A stretch of DNA of 56,206 nucleotides from Alphaproteobacteria bacterium (GTDB lineage Bacteria > Pseudomonadota > Alphaproteobacteria > Rhizobiales > Rhizobiaceae). A model generated the notes under the pieces. It saw nothing but the letters and a program-made list of their open reading frames with translations, did not search any database and had not been told where the DNA came from. The stretch spans positions 1 to 56,206 of the forward strand of contig JAJRQF010000034.1 of the NCBI GenBank assembly GCA_024280375.1, read 5' to 3'. Numbering within the stretch: the stretch's first letter is position 1; each line of letters starts with the position of its first letter. The position numbers and the translations under genes were made by a program. Positions 55,043-56,206 of the stretch are shown piece after piece.

Positions 55043-56161
55043 TTGGCAAGCGATCAGCAAGATACGGCTACGAGCGGCAATCAAAATGATGCCTATGTGA
55101 GTTTTCAAAAAGTTCAAAAAAGTTATGATGGCGAAATTCTTGTGGTCAAGGATCTCAATCTTGATATCGCTCAAGGCGAATTTGTCACCATGCTTGGACC
55201 ATCGGGGTCCGGCAAAACTACTTGCCTGATGATGTTGGCAGGGTTTGAGCCTGCAACCCATGGCGAGATTTATATTGGTGGTCGCTCTATCAATCATATT
55301 CCACCGCACAAGCGCGGCATTGGCATGGTTTTTCAAAACTATGCGCTTTTCCCTCATATGAGCATCGGTGAAAACCTGGCATTTCCGCTGGAAGTGCGAA
55401 AAATGAACAAGGCTGATACAAAAGCTGCCGTGGTGCGCGCACTCGAAATGGTGCAGATGGGTGATTTCATTAACCGCCGACCGGCCCAGCTTTCCGGTGG
55501 TCAGCAACAGCGTATTGCCCTTGCCCGTGCATTGGTGTTTGAACCGGAATTGGTTTTAATGGACGAACCACTTGGTGCGCTCGACAAGCAATTACGCGAG
55601 CATATGCAATATGAAATCAAACATATTCATGAGCAACTGGGCGTCACCGTTGTTTATGTGACCCATGACCAGTCAGAAGCATTGACCATGTCTGATCGGA
55701 TTGCGGTGTTTAACGACGGTGTTATTCAGCAGATTTCTTCGCCTGATGATCTTTATGAGCGCCCGCAAAATGCATTTGTGGCGCAATTTATTGGTGAGAA
55801 TAATGAACTGGCCGGCACGGTTAAAAAGGTCAATGGCAGCACCTGCACAGTAGAACTGAACAATGGCCGAGAATTGGAAGCCGACAAGGTCAACGTAAAC
55901 TCTGTTGGTGAGAAAACAGTATTATCGCTTCGTCCAGAACGTATTGAAATTAATCCATCGGAAGACATGGATGATATTCTGGATGGCAAAATTGAAGAGC
56001 TGATTTATCTCGGCGACCATATTCGTGTCCGCATGAATGTGGCGGGCAATGACCAGTTCATTGCAAAAATCAGGAATCGCGGTGAAAAGCGAGATCTTAA
56101 AGAAGGCCAGGACATCAAGGTCGGTTGGGCATCAATCGACTGTAAGGCGCTGGACGCTTAA
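55043..56161 (+). CDS. Spermidine/putrescine-type ABC transporter ATP-binding protein
   Basis: The 372-residue ATPase has Walker A GPSGSGKTT (52-60), Q-loop VFQNYALFPHMS, signature LSGGQQQR (150-157), Walker B VLMDEPLGALD and the H-loop His208, then a C-terminal TOBE-like regulatory region (LRPERIEINPSEDM). It belongs to the PotA/FbpC group that imports polyamines or related cations. The start is TTG with AGGGAT upstream. Binding protein and permeases must lie beyond the right edge. Linkage to creatinase and ureohydrolase suggests a guanidino or polyamine substrate. Confidence 0.92.
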   Translation: MASDQQDTATSGNQNDAYVSFQKVQKSYDGEILVVKDLNLDIAQGEFVTMLGPSGSGKTTCLMMLAGFEPATHGEIYIGGRSINHIPPHKRGIGMVFQNYALFPHMSIGENLAFPLEVRKMNKADTKAAVVRALEMVQMGDFINRRPAQLSGGQQQRIALARALVFEPELVLMDEPLGALDKQLREHMQYEIKHIHEQLGVTVVYVTHDQSEALTMSDRIAVFNDGVIQQISSPDDLYERPQNAFVAQFIGENNELAGTVKKVNGSTCTVELNNGRELEADKVNVNSVGEKTVLSLRPERIEINPSEDMDDILDGKIEELIYLGDHIRVRMNVAGNDQFIAKIRNRGEKRDLKEGQDIKVGWASIDCKALDA

Positions 56162-56206
56162 AACCAGAGATTTTGGTCCTAATTTACTCATGACAACATT
56201 ATTTGA

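Noticed and set aside
54869-55507. 212-codon minus-strand frame overlapping the ABC ATPase gene
   Set aside because: It is mostly antisense to Walker A and signature-motif codons; the N-terminal sequence is not protein-like.
56190-56206. ATG near the right edge that could start the next transporter gene
   Set aside because: Only five codons are visible and there is no Shine-Dalgarno, so it cannot be called.

Overview
The window looks like chromosomal DNA from an alphaproteobacterium of the order Hyphomicrobiales (Rhizobiales). The evidence is gene order: ftsY-mtaB-dapF, parB-parA-rsmG-mnmG-mnmE-rho-hemJ-hemE, ppsR-maf-aroE-coaE-dnaQ, secB-fxsA-Tim44-mltA-smr, hslU/hslV-hisB-DUF2628-hisHAFE-coaA, and the HPr-EIIA-hprK-chvG-chvI block next to pckA. 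Base composition is moderate and AT-richer than most rhizobia. Family and genus cannot be fixed from this sequence.

Layout. 1-13712: every gene is on the minus strand (septation protein, ftsY, mtaB, dapF, parB, parA, rsmG, mnmG, mnmE, rho, hemJ, hemE). Three parS-type centromere sites lie at the rsmG/mnmG/mnmE loci. 13705-14100: an AT-rich gap beside hemE with DnaA-box-like sites is the best candidate for the chromosomal replication origin, and plus-strand genes begin beyond it. 14101-26226: housekeeping genes, plus a DUF1402 lysozyme-like protein and a membrane protein wedged between hslV and hslU. 26404-31043: histidine biosynthesis and pantothenate kinase. 31101-32828: a small envelope-stress-like module (YiaA/B-type membrane protein, PspA/IM30-like coiled coil, divergent TetR regulator) with three matching palindromic operators. 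32977-39517: the incomplete nitrogen-type PTS and HprK, the ChvG/ChvI two-component system, a PNPOx-fold protein with a tandem PEDP repeat, and PEP carboxykinase.

41644-53519 is a catabolic island. A glutaryl-CoA dehydrogenase diverges from a tightly overlapped operon of SDR, MarR, crotonase, acyl-CoA dehydrogenase, aryl-CoA ligase, tryptophan 2,3-dioxygenase, thioesterase and RidA. A second MarR gene then diverges from homogentisate dioxygenase and a fumarylacetoacetase-family hydrolase. Together these look like tryptophan (possibly via an aryl-CoA route) and tyrosine/phenylalanine breakdown, but the aromatic-CoA oxygenase or reductase that would complete the first branch is not in the window. 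52551-56161 holds a ureohydrolase, a creatinase and a polyamine-type ABC ATPase, suggesting use of guanidino compounds.

Other structure: a dispersed intergenic repeat of several hairpins (two clear copies with compensatory differences), further palindromic repeats with the core CGGACTTGATCCG, and several intrinsic terminators. I saw no tRNA, rRNA, insertion sequence, prophage or CRISPR array. Most of the window is conserved core genome. The least explained parts are the aryl-CoA/tryptophan operon, the TetR-PspA module, the structured repeats and the PEDP-repeat protein.
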